Shown: piece after piece, positions 5,616 through 5,839 of the stretch
How positions within the stretch are numbered: the stretch's first letter is position 1
How the letters are laid out: each line of letters begins with the position of its first letter
Source: Desulfobacteraceae bacterium
Lineage (GTDB): Bacteria; Desulfobacterota; Desulfobacteria; Desulfobacterales; Desulfosalsimonadaceae
Assembly (NCBI GenBank): GCA_007136525.1
Contig: SLGU01000336.1
Coordinates: 1-5,839 of the forward strand
Length of the DNA: 5,839 nucleotides
Direction: 5' to 3'
Position numbers and translations under genes: made by a program
The notes under the pieces: model-generated
Database searches by the model: none
The model's input: the letters and a program-made list of their open reading frames with translations, nothing else
What the model was told of the DNA's origin: nothing

Positions 5616-5839
5616 ACGGGGCGGAATTTATCTGGCCAACCTCGACCCGGTTGTCGGAAGAGAAATCGCGAAAACCCGGCCGGTCATTGTTGTCTCAAAT
5701 GACAAAAACAATACGTATTCCGGCACCATCACCATATTGCCGGTCACCTCCCGCAATACCGGAAAAATATACCCTTTCGAGGTGTTTTTGCCCAAAGGCG
5801 CGGGCAATCTTCCCAAAAATTCCAGGGTAAAGGCCGATC
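5605..5839 (+). CDS. mazF: MazF/PemK-type mRNA endoribonuclease toxin (3' end cut by window)
   Basis: MazF toxins cleave single-stranded mRNA at short sequence motifs and halt growth when the antitoxin is degraded. The visible 78 residues run from MNIKRGGIYLANLDPVVG through KTRPVIVVSND to SRVKAD. They carry the family hallmarks: the RGxIYxxxLDPxxGxE opening (5-20), the catalytic arginine in TRP (Arg25), the nucleophile-assisting threonine in LPVTSR (Thr48), and the SRVKAD strand before the usual DQIRTID region, which lies outside the window. Positions 25 and 48 coincide with those of Bacillus subtilis MazF. A complete MazF has about 110-116 residues, so roughly a third is missing. The ATG overlaps the antitoxin stop by 11 bases, with GGAG (5594-5597) seven bases upstream. 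No defect is seen in the part present. Confidence 0.93.
   Translation, partial: MNIKRGGIYLANLDPVVGREIAKTRPVIVVSNDKNNTYSGTITILPVTSRNTGKIYPFEVFLPKGAGNLPKNSRVKAD

Noticed and set aside
5628..5816. 62-residue minus-strand frame at the right end
   Set aside because: Antisense of mazF, which has clear family motifs.

Overview
The window most resembles an accessory or intergenic-rich stretch of a Desulfobacterota (former Deltaproteobacteria) chromosome. The reasons are moderate GC, roomy intergenic gaps with long palindromic repeats, a LarE with three conserved cysteines, and a class II fumarase. This taxonomic guess is an inference from style and gene content; no marker gene is present.

Layout: the left 3 kb is coded on the minus strand. 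From right to left it holds larE (nickel-pincer cofactor sulfur insertion), a 78-residue unknown protein overlapping the larE 3' end, a terminator-like hairpin, and fumC (class II fumarase). Beyond fumC lies a hexanucleotide TTTCGA satellite. The right half is coded on the plus strand. It holds an unrecognised 551-residue single-pass membrane protein with a Lys-rich head, a duplicated aromatic motif, a Pro/Glu-rich stretch and a helical tail. A long stable hairpin follows, then a MazE/MazF-type toxin-antitoxin operon whose toxin runs off the window end.

The two halves diverge from a 350 bp gap (3004-3355). It holds a 165 bp inverted-repeat element (about 3136-3300), a perfect 7-1-7 palindrome and a possible larE leader structure. 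The repeat element falsely lengthens the larE reading frame: the likely true start is 3003, not 3198.

fumC, larE and the toxin-antitoxin pair belong to known families and there is no obvious shared pathway. The least explained items are the 551-residue membrane protein, the 78-residue protein and the two palindromic repeats. No CRISPR array, tRNA, rRNA, phage gene or transposase was seen.
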